DNA of 64,000 nucleotides. Source: Paraclostridium hominis (GTDB lineage Bacteria > Bacillota > Clostridia > Peptostreptococcales > Peptostreptococcaceae). The translations under genes and the position numbers were made by a program. A model generated the notes under the pieces. The model searched no databases. It was not told where the DNA came from and saw only the letters and a list, made by a program, of their open reading frames with translations. The stretch covers positions 121,652-185,651 of the forward strand of contig NZ_JACRWD010000003.1 in NCBI RefSeq assembly GCF_014306135.1, read 5' to 3'. Of the stretch, positions 8,106-17,505 are shown one piece after another. The first letter of the stretch is position 1. Each line of letters starts with the position of its first letter.

Positions 8106-9182
8106 TTAATTATATGTCAAAATTTTACTTATTAATAAATCTTTCAATTTATTTACCTCATTGAAATTCATATAAGGTATATAATATTGTTCTAATTTAT
8201 CATGTTGCTCTTTTGCTTTCTTTATGTTTAATAATCCATAATTAATTAATTCATCTAACATCTTATTGCTAAATTCTAATTCCTCTTTATATTTTTCATG
8301 CTTATTACTATCCATAAATTCGTTTAAATTTATTGTTTTAAGATTACTATCCTTAAATAACTTACTAGTTGTTATAGCTATATCTAAGTCTTTTATAACT
8401 ATTGTTTCTATTTTTTCTGGCAACAACGGTGCATGAAAAATTTCTACTTCTATTCCATTTTCAGTAGCTTCACTTGCAACTTTATTTAATAAACTTGATT
8501 TTCCAGTACCTAAATCTCCTTCTAAATAATAAACTTTTCTTATATCTTTTAATAAAGTATCTGTATACTCTACATGTCCTATAGGAGATAAAGCACTTCC
8601 AAATAAATGTATTGGAGATTTGTATTCACCATTAGCTTCTACATCTTTAAATATTTCTTTGATTAAATTTGAAGTAACTAAGTTAACTTTTCCAAATTCC
8701 ATACAATCTAAATTTTTAGATTCTATTTCATAAGCTATAGGTGCAGCTGCTTTAAAATATTTAAATCCTATTTGAAAAAATCTACTTACTTCTTTATTGC
8801 ACGCTAAAATATCTTTCTTATTTTTCTCTATTTCTTTTCTATCCCAAAATCTTCCTAGATCTAATATCTCATCTACTGCTCCTGGATTTTTAGGATCTAC
8901 TATATGAGGTGCTGTTGCATCCAACATAACTGCTCCTAATTTTTTTACAACTATAGCATCTAGTGAATCTGGATCAGATGAACATGGATATAAATCTACA
9001 TCATAACCTTTAGATATCATTTCTTGCGCTACTTTTTTCATTAAAGATGATTTTCCTACTCCAGGACCACCTTTCATACAAAATACTATATTTACATTTT
9101 TAGGTATTACATAATCAAAAAACGACTTAAATCCATTAGATGTATTTCCACCTGGAAACATCTTTCTTGTTTTACCATCCAT
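8106..9182 (-). CDS. Twin P-loop ATPase (PRK06851-like), 358 aa
   Basis: A cytoplasmic protein with two P-loop NTPase units: GGPGVGKSS at about residues 38-46 and EGDLGTGKSS near residue 222. Each is followed by a similar block (DVDLYPCSSDPDSLDAIVVK in the first, VEIFHAPLLPEKIETIVIKD in the second), so the protein looks like an internal duplication. It belongs to a conserved clostridial/bacillal ATPase family known as PRK06851; the substrate and role are unknown to me. Start ATG 9182 with GGAGGGA. It lies between engB and the pil operon but has its own terminator. Confidence 0.8.
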   Translation of the reverse strand: MDGKTRKMFPGGNTSNGFKSFFDYVIPKNVNIVFCMKGGPGVGKSSLMKKVAQEMISKGYDVDLYPCSSDPDSLDAIVVKKLGAVMLDATAPHIVDPKNPGAVDEILDLGRFWDRKEIEKNKKDILACNKEVSRFFQIGFKYFKAAAPIAYEIESKNLDCMEFGKVNLVTSNLIKEIFKDVEANGEYKSPIHLFGSALSPIGHVEYTDTLLKDIRKVYYLEGDLGTGKSSLLNKVASEATENGIEVEIFHAPLLPEKIETIVIKDLDIAITTSKLFKDSNLKTINLNEFMDSNKHEKYKEELEFSNKMLDELINYGLLNIKKAKEQHDKLEQYYIPYMNFNEVNKLKDLLISKILTYN

Positions 9183-9360
9183 AAACTAATTCCCTCCAAA
9201 CATCTTTTATCGCCTGTATTAAATTATTAAACTATTATAGTATTTGTGTTTGTCCAATAATTATTAATAAAGTTTTTTACTTTATTTATATACTTCTATA
9301 TGTTGGAACTTCTGTATTTTTTATATAATTTTGAGCTTAAATATATTTTCTTTATAATAA

Positions 9361-9395
9361 AAAAGTAGCTAAACTTTAAAAGTTTAGCTACTTTT
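9361..9395 (-). terminator. Terminator of lon-engB
   Basis: A 16-bp perfect stem (AAGTAGCTAAACTT and complement) with a 3-nt loop and T-runs, starting 3 bp beyond the engB stop codon. Confidence 0.9.
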
Positions 9396-9397
9396 TA

Positions 9398-10009
9398 TTA
9401 ATCAACTCTTATTTCATATCCTTTTTCAGTGTATTGTGAAATTAACTCATCCCATAATTCATCAACACCTGTTTTCTTTAATGATGATATAGGGTAAATT
9501 TTCTCTTCTTTTGATAATCCTAATTTTTTTCTAATCATGCTAAAGTGTTTTTGATATTGCCCTCTAGATATTTTATCTGCCTTAGTAGCAACAACAACAC
9601 AATCATAACCATAATGCTTTATCCAATCATACATCATTTTATCATCATTTGAAGGTTCATGTCTTATATCTACAAGTAAGCAAATAGCACATAACTCATC
9701 TCTTTCTTGTAAATATCTTTCCATTATAACTCCCCATTTTTCCTTTTCAGATTTAGATAATTTTGCGTATCCATAACCTGGTAAATCAACGAAATAAAAT
9801 TCTTGATTTATTAAATAGAAATTTATAGTTCTAGTCTTTCCTGGAGTCTGACTTGTTCTTGCAAAATTTCTTCTATTTAATAAAGTATTCACTGTTGATG
9901 ATTTTCCAACATTTGATCTTCCAACTAAAGCTATTTCTGGTATACCTTCTGCTGGATATTGACTTTTATTTACTGCACTCATTGTAATTTCAGCACTTCT
10001 AATTTTCAT
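9398..10009 (-). CDS. engB: Ribosome biogenesis GTPase EngB (YsxC/YihA)
   Basis: 203 aa TrmE-Era-EngA-like GTPase: G1 GRSNVGKS at 30-37, G3 DLPG at 75-78 within FVDLPGYGYAK, and G4 TKAD at 142-145. The family is needed for assembly of the 50S subunit. The start codon lies inside the 3' end of lon (11-bp overlap), so the two are co-transcribed, a gene pair also seen in Bacillus (lonA-ysxC). Length is normal and all G motifs are intact. Confidence 0.97.
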   Translation of the reverse strand: MKIRSAEITMSAVNKSQYPAEGIPEIALVGRSNVGKSSTVNTLLNRRNFARTSQTPGKTRTINFYLINQEFYFVDLPGYGYAKLSKSEKEKWGVIMERYLQERDELCAICLLVDIRHEPSNDDKMMYDWIKHYGYDCVVVATKADKISRGQYQKHFSMIRKKLGLSKEEKIYPISSLKKTGVDELWDELISQYTEKGYEIRVD

Positions 10010-12356
10010 TTATTTCACCGTTCCTTAATAATGCATGTTCTAATACTTCGTCCATATGGCTAACTAAAACGAATTCCATTTCATCCTTAACCTTTTGTGG
10101 TATATCATCTAAATCTGCTTCACATTCCTTAGGAAGTAAAACTTTAGTTATACCTGCTCTATGAGCTGCAAGAAGCTTCTCTTTAACTCCTCCAACTGCA
10201 AGTACTCTACCTCTTAAAGTTATTTCTCCTGTCATAGCAACATTATTTCTAACTGGTATATTAGTTAATGCTGATATAACACCTAGCGCCATAGTTATAC
10301 CTGCAGATGGTCCATCTTTAGGTACTGCTCCTTCTGGTAAATGTATGTGTATATCATTTTCCTTATAGAAATTCGGATTTATATCGAATTTATCTGCTAT
10401 AGATCTTATATAAGATATACCTGTTTGAGCAGATTCTTTCATTACATCTCCTAGTTTTCCTGTTAATACAATTTGACCTTTCCCTTTTAAAACATTAACC
10501 TCTGTAGTTAAAGTTTCTCCTCCAACTGCAGTCCAAGCAAGTCCTGTAACAACACCAACCTCTGGTTCTTTTCCTGCAACTTGATGTCTTACTTTTTGCT
10601 TTCCTAAATAATCTTCTAAATCTTTTTTAGTTACAACTATTTCTTCTATACTTTCATCTTCAACATACTTTCTCGCTGCTTTTCTGCATATAGTTCCAAT
10701 AGTTCTTTCTAACCCTCTGACTCCAGCTTCCCTTGTATAACTATTTATTATTTCAAGCATAGTTTCATCATCTATCTTAACAAACCCTTCTTTAAGAGCA
10801 TGTTCTTTTATTTGTTTAGGTAAAAGATATTTTTTAGCTATATTTAGCTTTTCTTCTTCTATATATCCAGATATCTCTATTATTTCCATTCTATCAAGTA
10901 AAGGTCTAGGTATAGTACTTAATGTATTTGCTGTTGTAACAAATAAAATTTTAGATAAATCAAAAGGAACCTCTAAATAGTGATCCACAAAGTCTTTATT
11001 TTGCTCCGGGTCTAAAACTTCTAGCATAGCTGCAGAAGGGTCTCCTTTAAAATCAGATGCCATCTTATCTATTTCATCTAATAAAAATACAGGATTTTTA
11101 CTTTTAGCCTCTTTAAGACCATTTACAATTCTACCTGGTATAGATCCTACATAAGTTCTTCTATGTCCTCTTATTTCAGCTTCATCTCTAACTCCACCTA
11201 GTGATATTCTTACAAATTTTCTATCTAAAGAATTTGCTATAGATTTAGCTATAGATGTTTTACCTACACCTGGAGGTCCAACTAAACATAATATTGGCCC
11301 TTTTAAACTTTTAGATAATTTTCTTATAGCTAAATATTCTATTATTCTTTCTTTTACTTTATCAAGTCCGTAATGCTCAGCATTTAATATTTCTTCTGCT
11401 CTTTTTATATCTAGCTTGTCCTTAGTTTCTTTATTCCAAGGTAGTGAGAAAATAGTATCTAAATAGTTTCTGCTTACAGATAAATCTGGAGCCATAGGAG
11501 ATATTTTAGAGAATTTATCTATTTCTTTTGATATTTTTTCTTTAGTTTCTTTAGGAGCTTTTAATTTCTTAAGTTGTTTTCTATATGTATCAACCTCTGA
11601 ATCTATATCTTCATCTTCTCCTAATTCTTTTTGTATAGCTTTAAGTTGTTCCCTAAGATAATATTCTTTTTGAACTTTGTTCATACTTTTCTTTACTTTT
11701 AAAGCTATTTTTTTCTCTATCTTTAATAATTCAATTTCTTCTAATAATGTTTTTAATATTAATTCTAGTCTTGCTTGAATATCAAACTCATCTAAAATTG
11801 CTTGTTTTTGTTCTGGTTTTAAGAACATATTAGCTGCTATAGTATCTACAAATCTATCTTCATTATCCATCTCAGCTAAATTTATAAGTATTTCTGGTGA
11901 TACCCTGTTACTTATATTTATATATTCTTCAAAAGCATCAAACACGTTTCTAACTGTAGCTTGTACTTCTTTATCATCATTTATACTTTCAATATCATAA
12001 ACAACTTCTTCTACTGATACTCTTATACAAGGTTCATCTTGATTAAATTCAGTTATTACCCCTCTTGATATTCCTTCAACTAATACCCTTACCCCTTCTC
12101 CAGGTAATTTCACTAACTGTTTTATTTTACATATAGTACCTGTATGATAATAATCATCTTGAGTAGGCATGTCTATTGCTGAATCTTTTTGAGCTGTTAA
12201 AAATATCATTTCATCATCAGCCATAGCTTCATCTATTGCCTTTAAAGATTTCTCTCTCCCTACATCAAAGCTTAATATCATATATGGGAATATAGCTAAT
12301 CCTCTAAGAGGAACTAGTGGTAATTCACGTTCAATTTTAGTATAATTTTTATCCAT
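9999..12356 (-). CDS. lon: ATP-dependent protease La (Lon)
   Basis: 785 aa, with the N-terminal substrate-binding domain (1-200), AAA+ domain (Walker A GPPGVGKT at 360-367; LLDEIDKM Walker B) and a serine protease domain with the Ser/Lys dyad at Ser684 (PKDGPSAG) and Lys727 (GGVKEKLLAAHR), spaced 43 residues as in other LonA enzymes. A soluble hexameric protease that degrades misfolded and regulatory proteins. Start ATG with AGGAG 10 nt upstream; promoter seen at 12401-12429. engB follows with an overlap. Confidence 0.98.
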   Translation of the reverse strand: MDKNYTKIERELPLVPLRGLAIFPYMILSFDVGREKSLKAIDEAMADDEMIFLTAQKDSAIDMPTQDDYYHTGTICKIKQLVKLPGEGVRVLVEGISRGVITEFNQDEPCIRVSVEEVVYDIESINDDKEVQATVRNVFDAFEEYINISNRVSPEILINLAEMDNEDRFVDTIAANMFLKPEQKQAILDEFDIQARLELILKTLLEEIELLKIEKKIALKVKKSMNKVQKEYYLREQLKAIQKELGEDEDIDSEVDTYRKQLKKLKAPKETKEKISKEIDKFSKISPMAPDLSVSRNYLDTIFSLPWNKETKDKLDIKRAEEILNAEHYGLDKVKERIIEYLAIRKLSKSLKGPILCLVGPPGVGKTSIAKSIANSLDRKFVRISLGGVRDEAEIRGHRRTYVGSIPGRIVNGLKEAKSKNPVFLLDEIDKMASDFKGDPSAAMLEVLDPEQNKDFVDHYLEVPFDLSKILFVTTANTLSTIPRPLLDRMEIIEISGYIEEEKLNIAKKYLLPKQIKEHALKEGFVKIDDETMLEIINSYTREAGVRGLERTIGTICRKAARKYVEDESIEEIVVTKKDLEDYLGKQKVRHQVAGKEPEVGVVTGLAWTAVGGETLTTEVNVLKGKGQIVLTGKLGDVMKESAQTGISYIRSIADKFDINPNFYKENDIHIHLPEGAVPKDGPSAGITMALGVISALTNIPVRNNVAMTGEITLRGRVLAVGGVKEKLLAAHRAGITKVLLPKECEADLDDIPQKVKDEMEFVLVSHMDEVLEHALLRNGEINEN

Positions 12357-12400
12357 GCTAACATCACTCCTTCCAAATGCTAGATTGCGTCACTTTATTT

Positions 12401-12429
12401 ATTATATATTTACATAATTGAATTTTCAA
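12401..12429 (-). promoter_or_regulatory. Sigma-A type promoter of lon-engB
   Basis: On the minus strand: -35 TTGAAA (12424-12429), 17-bp spacer, -10 TATAAT (12401-12406), placed about 45 bp upstream of the lon start codon. No CtsR or HrcA (CIRCE) repeat was seen next to it. Confidence 0.75.
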
Positions 12430-12524
12430 TAATATTAGATATTTATTAATCATTAATATCCATTTATTACTATTATGTTATAATGTTATTACTTGTATAC
12501 TAAATTTTAAATATGGAGGATTCT

Positions 12525-13040
12525 ATGCTTAAACTTTTTCTAACCTTTTTAAAAATAGGTGCCTTTACATTTGGTGGTGGCTATGCCATGGTTCCACTCA
12601 TAGAAGATGAGTTAGTTCATAAACAACAACTTTTAACCCAGCAAGAATTTATCGACTACCTATCTATTGCACAAAGTTATCCAGGTGTTTTAGCTGTAAA
12701 TATATCTATTCTTTTAGGATATAAAACATATAAAATCCCCGGTGTATTAATTTGTACATTAGGTTCTATACTTCCATCATTTTGTATAGTATTAGTGTTA
12801 TCATACTTTTATTTTCATAACCAAAGCTCCAATATCTTAAATGGTTTCTTTAAAGGCGTAAGCCCAGTAGTTATAGCTCTAATACTTTATTCATTTGTAA
12901 GTATGTTTAATAAATTACCCAAATCTAAGAAAAATATATCATTTTTAATTATATCATTCTTTTGCGTTGGTGTACTTAATATAAGTCCAATATATTTAAT
13001 AGTATTAGGAGGTGTTTGTGCTTTATGCCAAAAATCTTAA
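12525..13040 (+). CDS. Chromate transporter family protein, first half
   Basis: 171 aa, about five membrane helices, with the ChrA signature KIGAFTFGGGYAMVPLI at residues 10-26 and the following LSIAQSYPGVLAVN. Firmicutes often encode the CHR superfamily transporter as two short proteins that pair to form one channel; this is the first. The start is ATG 12525, because an ATG at 12513 lies in the ribosome binding site GGAGGA. The next gene overlaps its end. Described members export chromate; the natural substrate here is not shown. Confidence 0.88.
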   Translation: MLKLFLTFLKIGAFTFGGGYAMVPLIEDELVHKQQLLTQQEFIDYLSIAQSYPGVLAVNISILLGYKTYKIPGVLICTLGSILPSFCIVLVLSYFYFHNQSSNILNGFFKGVSPVVIALILYSFVSMFNKLPKSKKNISFLIISFFCVGVLNISPIYLIVLGGVCALCQKS

Positions 13041-13552
13041 TGCTCTTCCTAACATTTTTTAAAATAGGTAGTTTTAGTTTCGGTGGAGGTTATGCAATGC
13101 TTCCTTTCATTCAACAAGAGTTTATACATAAGCATAATTTTATATCCAACCAACAATTTTTAGATTTATTAGCACTTTCTCAATCTACTCCTGGTCCTAT
13201 AGCTATAAATAGTGCCACTTTTGTAGGTTATAAAATTTCTGGATTTTGGGGATCCTTGGCTGCAAGTATAGGTGTTATAATATTTTCATTAATAGGACTT
13301 ACAATAATCTCAAAATTATTTGATAAGTTCAAAGAAAATGAAAAAGTAGAAAAAGTTCTTTCTAATTTACGCCCTATAACATTAGGATTTATACTAGCTG
13401 CGGTATATTCTTCAGCTACTGATATTCACTGGGGTATATATGAGTTAATAGCGTTTATATCTGCATTTTATTTATTATATACAAAAAGACTTGGATCCAT
13501 ATCTATAGTATTCATATACGGATGCATTGGAATATTATTATCTTTGATTTAA
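13025..13552 (+). CDS. Chromate transporter family protein, second half
   Basis: 175 aa paralogue of the preceding protein, with KIGSFSFGGGYAMLPFI and LLALSQSTPGPIAIN signatures and a similar helix pattern. Its start (ATG 13025) lies inside the end of the first gene, 12 nt after AGGAGG, so the two are translated together, as expected for a heterodimeric short-chain CHR transporter. A start six codons later at ATG 13043 (MLFLTFFKIG) is also possible. Terminated by the hairpin at 13562-13595. Confidence 0.87.
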   Translation: MPKILMLFLTFFKIGSFSFGGGYAMLPFIQQEFIHKHNFISNQQFLDLLALSQSTPGPIAINSATFVGYKISGFWGSLAASIGVIIFSLIGLTIISKLFDKFKENEKVEKVLSNLRPITLGFILAAVYSSATDIHWGIYELIAFISAFYLLYTKRLGSISIVFIYGCIGILLSLI

Positions 13553-13561
13553 ATATATTTA

Positions 13562-13595
13562 AATTAAAAAGGAGCTTAATAGCTCCTTTTTAATT
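13562..13595. terminator. Bidirectional terminator between the chromate transporter genes and clpX
   Basis: A 15-bp perfect stem (core AAAAAGGAGCT / AGCTCCTTTTT) with a TAAT loop. It serves the plus-strand chrA pair and the minus-strand clpX, whose stop codon overlaps its right arm. Confidence 0.92.
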
Positions 13596-14844
13596 ACGCA
13601 CTTTCTTCTTCACCTTTTAATACTATTACTGGCTGTGCTTCTTCTTTTACAGATTCTTCTGTAAGTATTATCTTCTTAACATCATCTCTAGATGGTATTT
13701 CATACATTATATCCATCATTATATTTTCGACAATACTTCTTAGCCCTCTAGCACCAGTATTTCTTTCGATAGCTTTTTTTGCTATTGCTCTAAGTGCTGA
13801 ATCTTCAAACTCAAGTTCAACTCCATCTAACTCTAAAAGTTTTTGGAATTGTTTTACTAAAGAATTCTTAGGTTCTTTTAATATGCTTATTAAAGCATCT
13901 TCATCTAATAATTCTAAAGTAGCAACTACTGGTATTCTACCTATAAATTCTGGAATTATACCAAATTTAAGTAAGTCCTCAGTTTGAACTTGCGCATATA
14001 TTTTACCAAGATCCATATCTTTCTTACTTTCAATTTTAGCTCCAAATCCTAGAGTTTTTTCTCCACCTCTTCTTTGGATTATTCTTTCTATTCCATCAAA
14101 GGCTCCACCTAATATAAATAATATATTAGTAGTGTCTAATTTTAAAAACTCTTGATGTGGATGTTTTCTTCCACCTTGAGGTGGAACATTAGCTACAGTT
14201 CCTTCTAGTATCTTTAGTAGAGCTTGTTGAACACCTTCTCCACTAACATCTCTTGTTATAGATGGGTTTTCTGATTTTCTAGCTATTTTATCTATCTCAT
14301 CTATATATATTATTCCTCTTTCAGCCTTTTCTATATCAAAATCAGCTGCTTGAATAAGTTTTAATAATATATTTTCAACATCTTCCCCAACATATCCAGC
14401 TTCAGTTAAAGATGTAGCATCCGCCATTGCAAATGGTACATTTAACGTTTTAGCTAATGTTTGAGCAAGAAGAGTCTTTCCAGATCCAGTAGGTCCTAAT
14501 AAAAGTATATTACTCTTTTGTATTTCAACATCTTTATTAGATCCTTTATTTTTACCATATATTCTCTTATAGTGATTGTACACTGCCACTGATAAAGCTT
14601 TTTTAGCTTTCTCTTGACCTATTACATAATCATTAAGAGTCTCCATTATTTCTTTTGGTTTAGGTAAATTTACAGCTTCTTCTTCAGTTATTTCTTCTAC
14701 TTCTTCTTGAATTATTTCATCACATAATTCAACACATTCATCACATATATATACATTTGGCCCTGCAATAAGTCTTCTAACTTGTTCTTGATTTTTACCG
14801 CAGAATGAACATTTTAATTGTCTTTTATCTTCATACTTTGACAT
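13594..14844 (-). CDS. clpX: ATP-dependent Clp protease ATP-binding subunit ClpX
   Basis: 416 aa AAA+ unfoldase. N-terminal C4 zinc finger (Cys12, 15, 34, 37), Walker A GPTGSGKT at 117-124, Walker B IIYIDEIDKIA, sensor and the GYVGEDVE pore loop, plus the RGARGLRSI-like sensor II (NTGARGLRSIVE). It unfolds substrates and feeds them to ClpP, whose gene is 17 bp upstream. Start ATG 14844 with an AGAGGTG site. Confidence 0.98.
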   Translation of the reverse strand: MSKYEDKRQLKCSFCGKNQEQVRRLIAGPNVYICDECVELCDEIIQEEVEEITEEEAVNLPKPKEIMETLNDYVIGQEKAKKALSVAVYNHYKRIYGKNKGSNKDVEIQKSNILLLGPTGSGKTLLAQTLAKTLNVPFAMADATSLTEAGYVGEDVENILLKLIQAADFDIEKAERGIIYIDEIDKIARKSENPSITRDVSGEGVQQALLKILEGTVANVPPQGGRKHPHQEFLKLDTTNILFILGGAFDGIERIIQRRGGEKTLGFGAKIESKKDMDLGKIYAQVQTEDLLKFGIIPEFIGRIPVVATLELLDEDALISILKEPKNSLVKQFQKLLELDGVELEFEDSALRAIAKKAIERNTGARGLRSIVENIMMDIMYEIPSRDDVKKIILTEESVKEEAQPVIVLKGEEESA

Positions 14845-14861
14845 ATTAACACCTCTCTTAT

Positions 14862-15446
14862 CTACGGCCTTTTAGTAATTACTTCATCTACTAAGCCATA
14901 TTTCATAGCTTCATCAGCGCTCATAAAGTTATCACGTTCAGTATCCACTTGAATTTTTTCTATAGGCTGACCTGTTCTTTCAGCTAATATAGAATTTAAC
15001 TTATTTTTCATACTTATTATTCTTTTTGCATGTATCTCTATATCTGTTGCTTGCCCTCTAGTACCTCCTAGTGGTTGATGTATCATTATCTCACTATTTG
15101 GAAGTGCCAATCTTTTTCCTTTTGCTCCTGCTGCTAATAAAAATGCTCCCATAGATGCTGCCATTCCTATACATATTGTAGAAACATCTGGCTTAATGTA
15201 TTGCATAGTATCATATATTGCCATTCCAGCAGTTATACTTCCTCCTGGAGAATTTATATATAAATGTATATCTTTATCTGGGTCCTCTGATTCTAGGAAT
15301 AATAATTGAGCTACTACAAGTCCTGCTGTAGCATCATTTACTTCATCTCCTAAAAATATTATTCTATCTTTAAGAAGTTTTGAATATATATCGTAAGATC
15401 TTTCTCCTCTTCCTGTTTGTTCTACTACTACAGGTACTAATGCCAT
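14862..15446 (-). CDS. clpP: ATP-dependent Clp protease proteolytic subunit ClpP
   Basis: 194 aa, full length. Catalytic triad Ser98 (GMAASMGAF), His123 (EIMIHQPLGG) and Asp172 (ERDNFMS), all present. Forms a tetradecameric barrel with ClpX. Located between tig and clpX on the same strand, the conserved tig-clpP-clpX order of Gram-positive bacteria and proteobacteria. The start ATG follows a purine-rich GGGGG site. Confidence 0.98.
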   Translation of the reverse strand: MALVPVVVEQTGRGERSYDIYSKLLKDRIIFLGDEVNDATAGLVVAQLLFLESEDPDKDIHLYINSPGGSITAGMAIYDTMQYIKPDVSTICIGMAASMGAFLLAAGAKGKRLALPNSEIMIHQPLGGTRGQATDIEIHAKRIISMKNKLNSILAERTGQPIEKIQVDTERDNFMSADEAMKYGLVDEVITKRP

Positions 15447-15484
15447 GGATTATACCCCCTATCATAATTATCTATATATACAAT

Positions 15485-15511
15485 ATACAGTAGCTGAAAC
15501 AGCTACTGTAT
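15485..15511 (-). other. Hairpin between tig and clpP
   Basis: An 11-bp perfect stem (ATACAGTAGCT and complement, GAAAC loop) between tig and clpP. It has no clean U-tract on the minus strand, so it is at most a leaky terminator or a processing site that sets tig and clpP to different levels. Confidence 0.5.
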
Positions 15512-15527
15512 GAATATACTTAAATGA

Positions 15528-16814
15528 TTAAACTAATTTAGCACTATCAACTAATAAATCTATTGTTTTTCTTATTTTTAATTGACCTTTTATATCTTCT
15601 AAATCTGTTGGTCTCATTGCTGATTTTATTTTTTCAAGTTCCATGTTGTACATTTTAGCCATTTTAGCAACTTCAGCATCAACTTCTTCTTCTGAAACTT
15701 CTACATTTTCAGCCTTAGCTATAGCTTCTAATATTAAAGATGATTTAACTAATTTAGTAGCTTCTTCTCTTTTTTCATTTCTTAATTCTTCTATTGATCT
15801 TCCAGTCATTTGTAATAATTGCTCTAATTGTAATCCTTGGTATTGTAATTGGTAGTTAAGTTCCATTAACATGTTGTCTATTTGAGTTTCAACCATTGCA
15901 GTTGGAACTTCTAATTCAGTACCTTCAGATATTTTCTCAACTAAAGAATTTCTCATTTCAGCATCTGCTCTATGTTTAGCTTCTTCTTCTACTTTAGCTT
16001 TTAAATCTTTCTTTAATTCTTCTAATGTATTGAATTCAGTTGTGTCAGCTGCGAACTCATCATTTAATTCTGGTAACTCTTTCTTTTGAACATTTTTCAC
16101 AGTAACTTTAAAAGTTGCTGGCTTTCCTGCTAAGTTTTCAGCATGATATTCAGCTGGGAACTCTACATTAACTTCAACTTCTTCACCTTTATTTTTACCT
16201 ATTAATTGCTCTTCAAATCCTGGTATGAATGTATTTGATCCTATAACTAAGCTATAGTCTTCTCCTTTTCCACCTTCAAAAGCAACTCCGTCTACAAATC
16301 CTTCAAAGTCTATAACAGCAGTATCTCCACTTTCTATAGCTCTTCCTTCAACATCTACTAATCTAGAAGCTTTATTTCTCATTTCTTCTAATCTTAATTT
16401 TACTTCATCTTCATTTACAGTATAGTCAGGTTTTGCTATTTCTATACCTTTGTATTCTCCAAGATTAACATCAGGCTTAACTTCTACATTAACAACCATA
16501 ACTAATCCGTTGTCTTTGCTTATTTCTTCTATATCTAAGTCAGGTCTATCTATTGGATCTATGCTTAATTCATCTAAAGCTGTTGGGTATATTTCTGGGA
16601 ATAACATATCTATAGCATCGTTATAGAATACGCCTTTTCCGTATTGAGATTCTATTATTTGTTTAGGTGCTTTACCTTTTCTAAATCCTGGTATATTGAA
16701 TTTACCTTTGTTTTTGTTATAAGCTTTTGTTACTGCACCTTCAAATTTATCATTATCAACTGTTATTTTAAAAGTAACTTTGTTACCATCTCTCTTAAGT
16801 AATTCTGCTTTCAT
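15528..16814 (-). CDS. tig: Trigger factor, ribosome-associated chaperone and prolyl isomerase
   Basis: 428 aa: N-terminal ribosome-binding domain with the FNIPGFRKGKAPKQIIE signature (residues 37-53), an FKBP-type PPIase domain (about 150-235, GDTAVIDFEGFVDGVAFEGG) and a helical C-terminal chaperone domain. Binds at the exit tunnel and folds nascent chains. Start ATG behind AGGAGG; promoter at 16894-16923; first gene of the tig-clpP-clpX group. Confidence 0.98.
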   Translation of the reverse strand: MKAELLKRDGNKVTFKITVDNDKFEGAVTKAYNKNKGKFNIPGFRKGKAPKQIIESQYGKGVFYNDAIDMLFPEIYPTALDELSIDPIDRPDLDIEEISKDNGLVMVVNVEVKPDVNLGEYKGIEIAKPDYTVNEDEVKLRLEEMRNKASRLVDVEGRAIESGDTAVIDFEGFVDGVAFEGGKGEDYSLVIGSNTFIPGFEEQLIGKNKGEEVEVNVEFPAEYHAENLAGKPATFKVTVKNVQKKELPELNDEFAADTTEFNTLEELKKDLKAKVEEEAKHRADAEMRNSLVEKISEGTELEVPTAMVETQIDNMLMELNYQLQYQGLQLEQLLQMTGRSIEELRNEKREEATKLVKSSLILEAIAKAENVEVSEEEVDAEVAKMAKMYNMELEKIKSAMRPTDLEDIKGQLKIRKTIDLLVDSAKLV

Positions 16815-16893
16815 TATTATAATCCTCCTATTGGTTATGTATTCTTTTTTATATATAGTATAATAGATATCGTTACTATAATTTTACTATTTT

Positions 16894-16923
16894 ATTATAA
16901 CACATTCTTTTTTTTATTTACAA
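16894..16923 (-). promoter_or_regulatory. Promoter of tig
   Basis: Minus strand: -35 TTGTAA (16918-16923), 18-bp spacer, extended -10 TGTTATAAT with TATAAT at 16894-16899. It lies about 80 bp upstream of the tig start. Confidence 0.7.
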
Positions 16924-16935
16924 GTGTTCCATTTA

Positions 16936-16969
16936 TATGAAATAATGATGCTAAATCACTTATTTCATA
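16936..16969 (-). terminator. Hairpin at the end of the UPF0316 gene
   Basis: A 10-bp stem TATGAAATAA / TTATTTCATA spanning the stop codon region of the gene at 16960-17481. The downstream minus-strand sequence is AT-rich but has no strong U-tract, so termination strength is uncertain. Confidence 0.45.
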
Positions 16970-17481
16970 GCATTTCTACCAAAATATCCACCTCTGACAT
17001 TCTTTATTTCAGTTACTGCCACGAATGCTCTAGAATCATAGTCATTTATAGTTTTTTGGAAGTTTTGTAAGTGCTTTCTGTCTAATACTACTTGTAGTAT
17101 ATATTTGATACCCTCTCTTCCTTTACCTTCTATAACTGTAACTCCAAAACCATGGCTTCTTAGATAATCTGCAAAGTCATCTACATCTTCACCTGTAAAA
17201 ACTTGAGCTGTTATAATCCCTATAGCAAGTTTTTCCTCCAAAGTAATTCCTACTACATTTCCTGTTGCAAAACCAAGTGCATATGAAACCACTTTTACAA
17301 GGTCGCCCATATCTCCTAATACTTTATCCATAGCAAATAAATATATTAAGATTTCAAGAAACCCCACACAAAATGCAAGTTTTTTCTTCCCCTTTACTAC
17401 AAAAATAGTTCTGACTGTAGCTAATGTAACATCTGCACATTTAGCTAGAAATATGAGTAAATACCCCAAGACAAATTCCAT
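16960..17481 (-). CDS. UPF0316 membrane protein (DUF5698/DUF2179)
   Basis: 173 aa. Residues 1-95 hold about three membrane helices with the family signature DVTLATVRTIFVVKGKK and a glycine-rich GFATGNVVGI helix; residues about 105-165 form a soluble DUF2179 domain (GEDVDDFADYLRSHGFGVTVIEG). The family is conserved in Firmicutes and its function is unknown. It is the last gene of the run rph/rdgB - phosphodiesterase - UPF0316, 24 bp after the phosphodiesterase. Confidence 0.9.
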   Translation of the reverse strand: MEFVLGYLLIFLAKCADVTLATVRTIFVVKGKKKLAFCVGFLEILIYLFAMDKVLGDMGDLVKVVSYALGFATGNVVGITLEEKLAIGIITAQVFTGEDVDDFADYLRSHGFGVTVIEGKGREGIKYILQVVLDRKHLQNFQKTINDYDSRAFVAVTEIKNVRGGYFGRNAMK

Positions 17482-17505
17482 TTAAATAATCCCCCAAAAA
17501 TTTTT

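Noticed and set aside
12513..12524. ATG 12513 as start of the first chromate transporter gene
   Set aside because: It overlaps the GGAGGA ribosome binding site that serves ATG 12525.
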